Assembly (NCBI RefSeq): GCF_037042905.1
Contig: NC_087249.1
Location: 12,405,501-12,469,500 of the forward strand
Direction: 5' to 3'
Length of the DNA: 64,000 bases
DNA from: Lytechinus pictus
Taxonomy: Eukaryota; Echinodermata; Echinoidea; Temnopleuroida; Toxopneustidae
Part shown: in pieces, positions 45,501-51,203 of the stretch
How positions within the stretch are numbered: position 1 is the stretch's first letter
Layout of the letters: the number at the start of each line of letters is the position of its first letter
Program-made: the position numbers and the translations under genes
The notes under the pieces: generated by a model
Database searches by the model: none
Told to the model about the DNA's origin: nothing
Seen by the model: the letters and a program-made list of their open reading frames with translations, nothing else

Positions 45501-45591
45501 GGAGCGTAGTGTAGACTGTGTAGTGGTAGTGAAGTGTAACCCAGAGAGCTGCGCGGGCGGGAGCCCAGGGGCTTACCGTGTATTTGACCAT
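26531..45591 (-). CDS. CCDC112: Coiled-coil domain-containing protein 112, complete 13-exon gene
   Basis: Whole-gene entry. The exons (minus strand, 5' to 3') are 45577-45591, 44143-44309, 43515-43636, 42499-42588, 41586-41661, 39346-39538, 33926-34012, 32035-32184, 31059-31199, 29955-30050, 28688-28933, 27940-28058 and 26531-26564. All junctions are GT-AG, phases agree, and the sum is 1,536 bases (511 residues plus stop), close to the long human form. Matches to the vertebrate protein run end to end: QHQLQNVKPTPEF, IYEELMKEEKT, FLQQTGGHRGGWDEYDH, a KKEAIQKW motif, a long Glu/Arg/Lys coiled coil, DPTRLYQLTAGWKER and a C-terminal LHIPHRAVPSWRGG. In vertebrates the protein sits at centriolar satellites and supports cilium assembly; that role is family knowledge. 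Introns are full of transposons. The gene diverges from SPAG8. Confidence 0.93.
26806..27020. repeat. ATC/CAC microsatellite in CCDC112 intron 12
   Basis: Imperfect trinucleotide tract (CATCATCAT, CACCACCACC). Its His-, Ile- and Met-rich frames are low-complexity. Confidence 0.9.
27071..27900 (+). mobile_element. LINE 3' fragment in CCDC112 intron 12
   Basis: Plus-strand frames give WENQGTFSQRALL and, after a stop/frame change, LMIEQGRYERIAVNDRICPA then CTTYVEDEYHFTVHC, the Cys/His cluster found at the end of non-LTR reverse transcriptases. It continues into an AT-rich tail ending AATAAACTTTTGAAATTGAA at about 27895, which looks like the retrotransposon 3' end. It is antisense to CCDC112 and ends about 40 bases from the exon 12 donor. 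Confidence 0.72.
27940..28058 (-). CDS. CCDC112: CCDC112 exon 12
   Basis: Acceptor tgtttag and donor CACAG|gtattg frame 119 bases. The peptide is VEVQAKRDPTRLYQLTAGW then KERKKDTTATGNGPVLHIPH with a split Arg, matching vertebrate VENNVSRDPSRLYKPTKGWEER...GPLLHIPHR. Reading through the donor would add about 17 unrelated residues and a stop at the LINE junction near 27900, so splicing to exon 13 is preferred. Confidence 0.93.
28123..28385 (+). mobile_element. tRNA-derived SINE in CCDC112 intron 11
   Basis: A pol III box A-like TGGTCTAGTGG (28133-28143) and box B-like GGGTTCACCC (28176-28185) open the element. A body with CTGCACTCAACC and GGGTACCCGGTAGG follows, ending in an ATT repeat. It belongs to the same family as 34440-34722, 42996-43258 and the window's right end. 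Confidence 0.75.
28688..28933 (-). CDS. CCDC112: CCDC112 exon 11
   Basis: Acceptor gatgacag and donor GGCCAG|gtgggt frame 82 codons in phase 0. It is an uninterrupted Glu/Arg/Lys coiled coil with RVRFLERDKRQMEERLAKEK near the end, matching vertebrate ISRFQERDLHKLELKI. The opening methionine is internal, not the gene start. Confidence 0.95.
29270..29400 (+). mobile_element. LINE 3' coding remnant in CCDC112 intron 10
   Basis: The frame AGRTLWNSLPEDIKKCTSVK followed by TFINLLKNL and a TAG stop matches the xRxLWNSLPxxIR...FxxxLKxxL end of CR1/jockey-like reverse transcriptases. Antisense to CCDC112 and preceded by an AAT-rich tract. Confidence 0.65.
29428..29600 (-). mobile_element. Possible SINE tail fragment
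   Basis: ATTAATAAATGTGACTTACA followed by CCACCCTGTAGAGTGCTCAA AGCGC resembles the 3' body of the SINE at 34440 (TGCTAGGTGCTCAAGGCGC). The head is missing. Confidence 0.4.
29955..30050 (-). CDS. CCDC112: CCDC112 exon 10
   Basis: Acceptor tctctttcag and donor CGAAAG|gtaagc frame 32 codons in phase 0. The peptide VQKELEKAEEEERILEEEY then KKARKQEQERQRK is a highly charged coiled coil, colinear with the vertebrate central helix. Confidence 0.9.
30085..30400. repeat. CAT/CAC/CCT trinucleotide-rich tract in CCDC112 intron 9
   Basis: An imperfect (ATC)n/(ACC)n/(TCC)n tract. Open frames across it (poly-Met/Val/Ile or Asp) are low-complexity by-products and not genes. Confidence 0.9.
30473..30543 (-). 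pseudogene. CCDC112: Decayed duplicate of CCDC112 exon 9 (pseudo-exon)
   Basis: The plus sequence AGGCATTGAGTTCATATTTC through TCTTAGCTTTTAGTTCTGCT is a close but eroded copy of 31063-31130 in exon 9. Read on the minus strand it gives KAELKAK, TLE, then an in-frame stop, and the exon's donor is lost. Flanking sequence (ATCATCAGATACAA...GAAAATAT) is also duplicated with an offset of roughly 580 bases, so a segment holding exon 9 and its microsatellite border was tandemly duplicated. Confidence 0.75.
30545..30985. repeat. CAT/CAC trinucleotide-rich tract, second block
   Basis: A further 440 bases of ATC/ACC/ACA repeats between the pseudo-exon and exon 9, with longer-period echoes (ATCACTAATACCAACACAAC recurs). 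Confidence 0.9.
31059..31199 (-). CDS. CCDC112: CCDC112 exon 9
   Basis: Acceptor ttgacag and donor TGGAAA|gtaagt frame 47 codons in phase 0. An acidic start (AQKDELMSNVGNEDEEELE) leads into a charged helix KAELKAKRLEEEKREKYEKL and ends NAWK, as in vertebrate AVEAWK. A decayed second copy of this exon lies at about 30473-30543. Confidence 0.92.
31427..31667. mobile_element. Partial piggyBac-like MITE copy in CCDC112 intron 8
   Basis: Retains the right half only: GTGCAAATTTTCACGGTGAC, GATCAGTGGCTGAGATCTGA, and a terminal TAGGGTTAAAG. Confidence 0.55.
32035..32184 (-). CDS. CCDC112: CCDC112 exon 8
   Basis: Acceptor taatctag and donor AAGAA|gtgagc frame 50 codons in phase 0. It starts GRPAFMDEAAVSLPGRDMID and carries HENWYQEYSTLLQRKKEAI then QKW, matching vertebrate KPTFMEEVLEHLPGKT...HEKWYQKFLALEERKKESIQIW. 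A piggyBac-like MITE starts 103 bases upstream of the acceptor. Confidence 0.95.
32287..33036. mobile_element. piggyBac-like MITE in CCDC112 intron 7
   Basis: TTAA (32283-32286) precedes CCCTAAAATGGCCGGG and TTAA (33037-33040) follows CCCGGCCTAGTTAGGG, so the element is CCCT...AGGG flanked by TTAA, as in piggyBac. GTTGAATCAACCCCCCC motifs sit near both ends. Right-half relatives occur near 25740-26300 and 31427-31667. Confidence 0.75.
33095..33403. mobile_element. TIR element, second copy (GTATTCTGAAGTC ends)
   Basis: Lies in CCDC112 intron 7. It begins CCTTGTATTCTGAAGTCATG and ends GACTTCAGAATACGGCC, sharing GTTTTAAAGTTGTGGTTTAA with the copy at 21644-23068 but without any nested insert. 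Confidence 0.75.
33926..34012 (-). CDS. CCDC112: CCDC112 exon 7 (most conserved motif)
   Basis: Acceptor ttcatacag and donor TCAAG|gtgaga frame exactly 29 codons in phase 0. The peptide RFLQQTGGHRGGWDEYDH followed by TTFMKIRIKFK is the family hallmark (vertebrate FLQQTGGRQGAWDDYDH). The upstream intron is 5.3 kb, the largest in the gene, and holds a SINE, a perfect palindrome, a MITE and a hAT element. Confidence 0.96.
34440..34722 (-). mobile_element. tRNA-derived SINE in CCDC112 intron 6
   Basis: Reverse-complement reading gives TGTTGTGGTCTAGTGGTTAA, GGGTTCGATTCC, TGCTGCACTCAACCCAGTTG, GCCTTGAGCACCTAGCAAGG and an ATT-rich tail. Boxes A and B are better preserved than in the copy at 28123-28385. 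Confidence 0.77.
34741..34784. repeat. Near-perfect 44-bp palindrome
   Basis: ATATTTGGTTGCAAGCATTA and TAATGCTTGCAACCAAATAT are exact complements, with one more pair inside and a 2-base centre. It lies 18 bases outside the 5' edge of the minus-strand SINE. Confidence 0.93.
34946..36786. mobile_element. hAT-type DNA transposon, 1.84 kb, in CCDC112 intron 6
   Basis: The ends TAGTGCTGCA... and ...TACAGCACTA form terminal inverted repeats (TAGTGCTGYA), and the flanks carry an exact 8-bp duplication TTTTAAAG (34938-34945 and 36787-36794), the hallmark of hAT insertion. Subterminal arrays of GTTCGG/CCGAAC at 34970-35035 and 36680-36780 resemble transposase-binding motifs. No transposase ORF is readable, so it is non-autonomous. 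A TATATAAATA box occurs on the minus strand near 35405-35415. It interrupts the MITE at 34827-37282. Confidence 0.88.
36396..36480 (-). other. Orphan signal-peptide ORF with phase-1 donor
   Basis: On the minus strand an ATG at 36480 opens MNDVARACAIIILLAFIISR followed by SVAESPKH, with a clear n-region, a 12-residue hydrophobic core and an SVA cleavage context. It is followed by CATG|gtaaag in phase 1. The phase suits the follistatin exon at 2235-2429, which starts in phase 1, and phase-1 introns after signal peptides are usual. Against this, it lies inside a hAT element within CCDC112 intron 6, 34 kb away, and skipping six CCDC112 exons would be required. Chance is quite possible. Confidence 0.15.
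37297..37995. repeat. Purine-rich tandem repeat, ~245-bp unit, in CCDC112 intron 6
   Basis: GAGAAAAGGGGAAGTAATA, AATGATACTTTTAGCAACAA and ATACTCTCTAGTC recur near 37396, 37641 and, more diverged, 37911. The rest of the unit is GAGA/AGAC-rich. Confidence 0.82.
37996..39345. other. CCDC112 intron 6, proximal part
   Basis: Unique sequence with a CT-rich tract (38590-38680) and a SINE-tail-like ATAATAATAATA at 38885. No exon is supported. Confidence 0.4.
39346..39538 (-). CDS. CCDC112: CCDC112 exon 6
   Basis: Acceptor aattggtag and donor TTGAG|gtaagt frame 193 bases. The exon begins YEELMKEEKTLWQEISALEK and continues through a Pro/Ser-rich hinge (APPITIPVPTKASSK) to MPPEVAAFE, matching the vertebrate YEELIKEEKT...LPEEVLDFE segment. 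The hinge separates two coiled-coil stretches. Confidence 0.95.
40878..41480. mobile_element. ~600-bp MITE, GGGGAATCCAGCC family, copy 2
   Basis: Nearly colinear with the copy at 20550-21150 over its whole length (TTAAAGGGGAATCCAGCC ... GGTTGGATTTCCCTTTAA). It lies in CCDC112 intron 5 and directly abuts the tRNA-like segment at 41481. Confidence 0.83.
41481..41573 (-). mobile_element. tRNA-like sequence (SINE head or tRNA pseudogene)
   Basis: The minus strand shows TAGATCAGCTCAGTGGTAGA (box A), a CCTCATGAACATGAGG hairpin in the anticodon position, and GTGGGTTCAATTCCC (box B). The acceptor arms do not pair, so a functional tRNA is unlikely. It directly abuts the MITE ending at 41480. Confidence 0.5.
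41586..41661 (-). CDS. CCDC112: CCDC112 exon 5
   Basis: Acceptor aaattacag, donor ACAAT|gtgagt, 76 bases. With the split codon from exon 4 it reads FVEKLKETMEDIESVINSF then KDQQRT, which matches the vertebrate DFVEKLREMMEEIENAINTF block. The final split codon is completed as Ile by exon 6. Confidence 0.93.
42154..42436. mobile_element. AAGTCCACCCC-family MITE, deleted copy in CCDC112 intron 4
   Basis: TTTAAAGGTCAAATCGACCCC opens the left arm; the right arm is collapsed to GTTGGGGTGGAGTTTC. The middle of the element is missing. Confidence 0.6.
42499..42588 (-). CDS. CCDC112: CCDC112 exon 4
   Basis: Acceptor gaatag and donor AGAAT|gtaagt frame 90 bases. The exon encodes GQLEKMRSTVDKFQHQL then QNVKPTPE; the KxxQHQLxxVKPTP block is strongly conserved in the family. 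A partial TTAA-type MITE lies directly beyond the donor (42154-42436). Confidence 0.93.
42996..43258 (-). mobile_element. tRNA-derived SINE in CCDC112 intron 3
   Basis: Reversed, it shows a worn TGGTCTAGTTG box A, GGGTTCTAATGC, CCTTCAGGAAGAAATATACC and AACCCAGGTGAGGTGAATGG. Same family as the other SINEs, but older. Confidence 0.65.
43515..43636 (-). CDS. CCDC112: CCDC112 exon 3
   Basis: Acceptor ttgtcag and donor TGAAA|gtgagt frame 122 bases. The peptide includes EREKQAHVYSKRSEFRQDY and LPLEELESK, which line up with the vertebrate MEKDKHSHFYNQKSDFR and MLEELENK blocks. It is part of the first coiled-coil region. Confidence 0.92.
43978..44053. repeat. Small inverted repeat in CCDC112 intron 2
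   Basis: TGTTTACCTGTTTCAAC (43978-43994) and GTTGAAACAGGTAAACA (44037-44053) are perfect 17-bp arms, and AGAACAATA/TATTGTTCT pair inside the loop. Confidence 0.85.
44143..44309 (-). CDS. CCDC112: CCDC112 exon 2
   Basis: Acceptor ttaacag, donor AAAAA|gtaatt, 167 bases ending in phase 2. It encodes a Ser/Arg-rich disordered stretch (SGRSSSRSSSRMNSG) followed by TWIHKSSPDQVKKIELLREL, the start of the first coiled coil. The serine-arginine patch looks like a linker or phosphorylation region, but nothing more specific can be read. Confidence 0.85.
45577..45591 (-). CDS. CCDC112: CCDC112 exon 1 (start codon)
   Basis: This very short first coding exon reads MVKYT and ends at the donor ACG|gtaagc in phase 0. 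It joins exon 2 in phase 0. The next exon could not supply an initiator without losing its serine-rich start, and the total coding length divides by three with this start, so I prefer it. The N-terminus is the least conserved part of the family and is therefore the least certain exon. Confidence 0.65.
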
Positions 45592-45747
45592 AGTCACCGG
45601 ACTAGGGTGATTTATTATGGTCTAAATATTTCTCCAAATGAATTGTGATTCTGTGAAAACAGAAAGTATACAATTACCACGATTATATGGATGAAGGTCT
45701 AACGAGTGGCAGTTTCCTGACATCTGGGCAGACTGGAACCTCAAAAA

Positions 45748-45860
45748 AACGAAAAGTTCTCTCCTTCTACCCAGTCTCGATCGGCCATTTCGTTACGATT
45801 TTTAACAAAAATGGCCGATCGAGACGGGGGTAGAAGGAGAGAATTTTACCCAGTTTTCGT
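45748..45860. repeat. Hairpin-forming inverted repeat upstream of CCDC112
   Basis: Left arm 45748-45788 (TCTCCTTCTACCCAGTCTCG, ATCGGCCAT) and right arm 45811-45860 (ATGGCCGATCGAGAC, GGTAGAAGGAGAG) pair almost fully around a 22-base loop; the right arm has a 10-base extra bulge. It lies about 160 bases upstream of the CCDC112 start codon. Confidence 0.85.
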
Positions 45861-46130
45861 CTCATTTGTGCAGAAAATTGAGCAGATCAGATTCCCATGT
45901 TTCGCTCGGCGACTCCGATTCAATCCGCGTATATATCGACGATCAACGAATGCGACGATTTCCCATTTGCTCATTTGCACCCGTCTTTTGAAACCGACCA
46001 CCCGCGGTACACTAAGTTTACGGCCGATTCTTGTCGCGGTGGCGAAATATTTACTCTTTCAAATCAGTTCTGTGACGTCAACATGCTAAATGATCGCCTC
46101 ACTACTTCCACTGCGAGCTCCGGCACATGA
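45811..46130 (+). other. Unassigned overlapping ORFs upstream of CCDC112
   Basis: Two plus-strand frames are open: one from 45811 (92 codons, MADRDGGRRREFYPVF...) and one from 45897 (77 codons, containing STINECDDFPFAHLHPSF and HPRYTKFTADSCRGGEIF). The second has a well-mixed composition that looks protein-like. No family is recognised, and no splice sites were confirmed. CTTTTGAAACCGACCACC at 45984 recurs inverted at 46374, which suggests a small mobile element around the second ORF. Could be a transposon-derived remnant or chance. Confidence 0.25.
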
Positions 46131-47154
46131 TTCGACGATTGACGACGGATATTTGTTCTAAAGCCGTTTCCTATCCGCTATCGGATTTCTTGGTTTTTCA
46201 GCGGGGTTTGGGTCTGGTCAATACAATTTTGATTAATTCTACTAAATTTTTACTTTTTGTTGCTTCTTTTTTTCTCATAAAATCGATTCTTACCGTTTCT
46301 ATGACTATGGACACCGCGCCTACTCTCCCGCGTGTATCGTTTATTAATACACAATAATTTTAACGCGCGCAAGGTGGTCGGTTTCAAAAGAGGTGGTCGA
46401 TATGTGGTAGTCTCACCATACGATCATGACGATCCACAACCATACACAGGAAAAAACATGTGGGGCTAAGGAAAACAAAGATTCATATTTTTTCTACATT
46501 TCACACTAATAAAACCAGAATTTATAACTGAAAAATGCGATAGAATGCAAATATTTAATACAATACATATGAAACATGGAAATCCAGCTTTTTAACGGTG
46601 TTAGAGATGTTATTATTAATATTATTTTACTCACGGGTGCCGCCATTTTATTTTTATCAAATAGGCCTAAATTAAAATTTATAATCATCATCGTTAAAAA
46701 TAATAAAAACAAACTAAAAAGTCAATAACGTAGCTTAAAAAATATTTTATAGGTAATTTAATTTTTTTTTAAATTAACAATATGCACATTGTTTTAAAAA
46801 ATACAATATAATGATCCTATTTTTGGCTGTTAAAATCAGGGCTGTGCGTTTGACAAATCGTCCTCTGTAAAATTCAACAGATAAGACGAAGTTGGAGTCG
46901 GTATTATTCTTTGCAGCTGCACGTGCAGTGGCGTAAAATATGAGCCAAAATTTTTGAGTGGGATAGATATGGCGTATCTTGAAAATTGTAGGCCTATTAA
47001 AAGTTGCGAGGGAGTGAAGCGAGTGAGGTAAAATTTTGACATCATTTATCACAAAAATCAAATTTTTGTGACACGAGATTTTTTTACCGCTGATATTTTT
47101 AAATAACTCCCCTTCTCTTTATTCTTTTCTTTCCTTTTTCTCTTTTCTTGGTCG

Positions 47155-47189
<35 letters not shown>

Positions 47190-50100
47190 GGGGGGGGGGC
47201 AAGCACACAAGCTCCTCCCCCCTATACGCCACTGCTGCAGTTGTGAGTTTCATTAATTTCTCATTGTCATAGTTTGTGCAGTAGCCTATTCTGTTTTTTT
47301 ATTCAATTTTATTGGTATATTCTTATTTTCTTTTATTTATTAGGTTTTGGTATTAATATATATCATCAAGAATCATAATATTTACAGTAAATTGGCATAA
47401 TGCGGGAGATGAATGGAGAAACAGAATAGTATGTTAATTTTTGTATGATCATTATTATTCTTTACAAATTTACTGAGCTCTCGTGAATTTTCAACATTGT
47501 CGGCGGACTGAGCCAAAACATTTAGGGGGGTCCACCTGAAATTTTGGGATGGGAAGAGGTAAAAAATTTGACGAGCCAAAAAAAAAAAAAAGTTATCAAC
47601 CAAATTTTTTTTTTGGGAGGACATATAAATTTTAGGGGGGACATATACATTTTAGGGGGGTCCACCTGAATTTAGGGGGGGAACAGGAAACAAAATTAAC
47701 AAGTAAAAAAAAAGAAAAAATTAGGGGGACAGGACCCCCCCCCCCCCCGCTTCCGCCGACTATTCAGTAAAAAAAACATGAGTTTTCAAAATTTCACCCC
47801 CCCCCCACCCTTGCTGACAAGTACGGCCCTATCATATTAGTTAGGAAGAAGAAAAAAAACATGAGTTATAGGGAGAGGAACGAAAGATCGTGAGGGAGAA
47901 CGGAGAACAAACCATGCATACTTCATTAATTTGGCCAAATTACATTTCCTTTCTTTTGATAGGCAGATTTCAAAGCAAGATATTATAGGCATAATACACC
48001 TTTCATAAACCCAATTATGCGGCTAATAGCAGCATAATTCGGTCATAAATCGGAGGAGGACCAGAGTTATCCGCATTATTTTGATGCTGCAATTATCCGC
48101 ATATAATAGCGGCATCGGGACCAGATTTTGACTTTATGAACGCATTTTCAAATAATGCAGGTAATTGCCATGGTGCGGTCACAAGGTCACCCTTTTCCAA
48201 CACAACCGCATCGGAGGGGGCGTGTGCAGTTGTCATGACGATTATCCGCCTTTTTCAGGACGGGCGCTAGTCGTAAAAATAGTGCGGATTATTTTCGGAG
48301 TTTGTGAACGCAATTTTCATTGAATTATCCGCATTTCTCTTAGGCGGCTAATTGGAGGATGGGTTTATGAAAGGGGTACTACATAACAGGATGGAGAGTT
48401 TAATATCGACCATATAATAGCACACGTATGAAAAACAGTGCACAATTCAAAAGAATATGTCATATTAATTCTTCCTTTCCTTCCTTCTTCTGTCTCCTTT
48501 TCCTTCTTCTTCTTCTTCTTCTTTTCCTCCTCCTCCTTCTTCTTCTTCCTTATCATCTTCTTTTACTTCTTATTTCTCTCAAGTTCCTCTGTTTTCCTTT
48601 CCTCTCTAATGTACTTTGTGCATCATCAATTGTCTTGTATATTAGTGTCATACAATATACATTTATTGTGTTGGAAATTTAATGATGAATAATTACATTC
48701 CGCATATATTAGGATTGGGGGGGGGGGGGGTATTAGCTGGCCCGTGCCCCCCTTGAGACGCACAATTAAAATTTGTAATGTAAAAATGCCGTTAAAATAG
48801 AAGTGTGACCCCCCCCCCCTTGAAAGTGAAGACCTTTTTTTTTTTGCTTGTCAAATTTTTCCTCGGGAAACGGTGCCCCCCCCCCCCCCCTTTGGAAAAT
48901 CCTGGATCCGCCCCTGCTCTTTTATCATAATCCTCATGCATTATAAGCTTTTAGGGGTATTGAAGTAATTGCAGTAAGTTAATAATGTTTGTGTAAAGTT
49001 TTCAATACTATGATATATTGTACTTTTCATCTTTGTGTATATGCTTATATTGTTAAAGCCATTGGAAACCACATTTCTAATAAAAGAATATTGAATCTTG
49101 TATAAACAAGACATCAAAGTTGCAATGGTGCTCATCTCATTAAATATTAAACCACCATGTCACTTTACTACCAATTACCTTCTGATCATGCACAGAATCT
49201 TCTGATCATGCGCAGAATGGAACTATACGAATTGGCTTGTTGAGCAGGGCCCTTATTCCATAAACAAGATAAGCATGCTTATGTCAAAAATCTAAGCATT
49301 TTGTCTTATTTTCTGTCTTAGACAAAATTCTTAGCCAAAACGCGTATTCCATAAAGAATTGGGCTGAGAATTTTGTCTCAGAATTTGGCTAAGAGTTTTT
49401 GCGCGACTAAGACAGATATAGACTGAATGGCTAAGCAACGTTTCTTAAAAGTGCAGAGTCTGTATTTCATAAATTCAACATAATAATTTTGCCCTAACTT
49501 TAAGACAGATGTGAGCTGTCTTAATTGTTTTAGTTTCCTTTTCTTTATCCTGAAACGTGATACATGAATTAAGCGTGGGTGTCAATATCTCTCAGTTCCC
49601 TTTCTCTTATTTTTGCTATTGGTGTAATTTTCTCTCCTTCAGTGAAATTTGCCTTCTTTTTTTTCAGCATCCATCTTGATATTTGTTATGATGCGATTTT
49701 TGCTTTAACACATAAAACGCATACCGTACCGCGGAGAAGCTGTATTAGAATTTTAAGTCATTTGTGACGTCGTAAACGAGCAGCCGGCTGCCTCATTATA
49801 TATGTAAATGCATGAATTTCATTTTTTAATGGCTATTGATGATTCTACTCATGATCGGGTGTGAAATGATTTGTCTATTTGATAAACAAAAGGTTTAGTA
49901 AAAACTAAAAACCATTTTCAATTTTCTGAGAATATGACATTTTATTAGTATACCATTCGCGACTGTAGGAATTCTGCTCGCATAGGCCAATGACGTCACA
50001 AATCAAATAACTACAATTTTAATAACCTTTTAATTCTTTGATGAATTTTTCTCAAACCTTTGGCAATATTCTTTTTAATTATTTTTTTGCTATTTTTACT

Positions 50101-51128
50101 ATGACTTTTTGTCAGGGTGAACTTCCCCTTGAAGTCCACACTGTAGACTCGAGTGCCTGTTCATCGATAGAAGAAATTAACCTAAGCAAATATAAAGTAG
50201 AACAAAATAAGGGCAGCAATAATCGATCGCATATAGTTCATAGTTATTATATATCTAATGAAAATAAGTAATAAAAAAAACTGAATAAAGCCAAAATACT
50301 GACTATATAGCGGGCGCAAAAAAAATAAGAAAAGGGCGAAAGCAAAACATAGAAGGAAGAGAAAAGGAGGAAAGAAACAGGGAAAATGAGAACAAAAAGA
50401 AAGAGAAAAATGCAAAAAAACATTAAACAAGAAAAAGAAAAAAAGGGAAAAAATGTGTAGCTGCATTGCCCGATTCATGGAATTGGAGTTTAATGTTCGG
50501 GACCGAAACAATTTGGGTCGTTATTTTCAGGGCGATTTGTCTAACGTAATTGTTATTGATATCGATAATTGCTGCATGGAAACGGTAAACAATCAATGTC
50601 CGAGGGTGTTTTAGTTTTCTTTTATGCTACTACCAATACTACTACGTTTAATTCGTGATTGCAATTGCACATTGAATGATATATCGTCTCGTACAAACTA
50701 AGTTGCATGTAGTCTAACGATCTCGAGTACGAATTCTTTATCAGTTTGTCATTTGCAAAGCTGAGTGACGTGAATTTTTGTGAGCGACAGCGCGACAATC
50801 TGGCCAGCCTTGCCGGGCTGCTCCGCATGATCAACGATACGGAAGGCCAAACCACATGCCACACAGCCGAAAACCTGCCCTAACTTTGTCTTAGCGTCAG
50901 TGCTCAATTGAGTCGAATTCAGATTGTTTGTTTATTTTCCTAGTCGACAAGAGAGAAGAAGTAATAAAAAAAATCCGGCATCTTCAGAGTTCAGTTCACT
51001 CAATTCAGAGTCAGAGAAGTCATTTTCAATCTCAGGCTCAGCTCTCACTCGGATCAGATCAATTTTACTTTTTAGGCTGAGTTCATCCATTAAATCATCA
51101 CTTCAGGAAGTTCAGACATCAGCACAGC
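46131..51128. other. CCDC112-SPAG8 intergenic region
   Basis: Apart from the MITE at 47998-48377 it holds several G-run/poly-A segments of a GTGGCGTA...GCCACTGC type (46925-47240, 47500-47830, 48700-48915), a CTT-rich tract (48484-48575), and a purine-rich tract (50270-50455). The 850 bases before SPAG8 look unique and probably hold its promoter; no TATA box is convincing. Confidence 0.4.
47998..48377. mobile_element. Foldback MITE (CCTTTCATAAACCCA ends)
   Basis: CCTTTCATAAACCCAATTAT at the left and GGATGGGTTTATGAAAGG at the right are inverted. The interior repeats TTATCCGC/GCGGATAA motifs several times in both orientations. About 380 bp, in the CCDC112-SPAG8 intergenic region. Confidence 0.72.
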
Positions 51129-51203
51129 ATGGCAACATTAAATCCAGCAAGAACACTTAACAATTCAGGAGGAAGATGCCTCATGGAGAATTGGGTTGAA
51201 GAG
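51129..51203 (+). CDS. SPAG8: SPAG8 exon 1
   Basis: The ATG at 51129 opens 25 codons, MATLNPARTLNNSGG then RCLMENWVEE, ending at GAAGAG|gtgaat in phase 0. ENWVEE plus the Arg that opens exon 2 matches the mammalian NWVEER motif, which fixes both frame and splice site. Confidence 0.88.
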
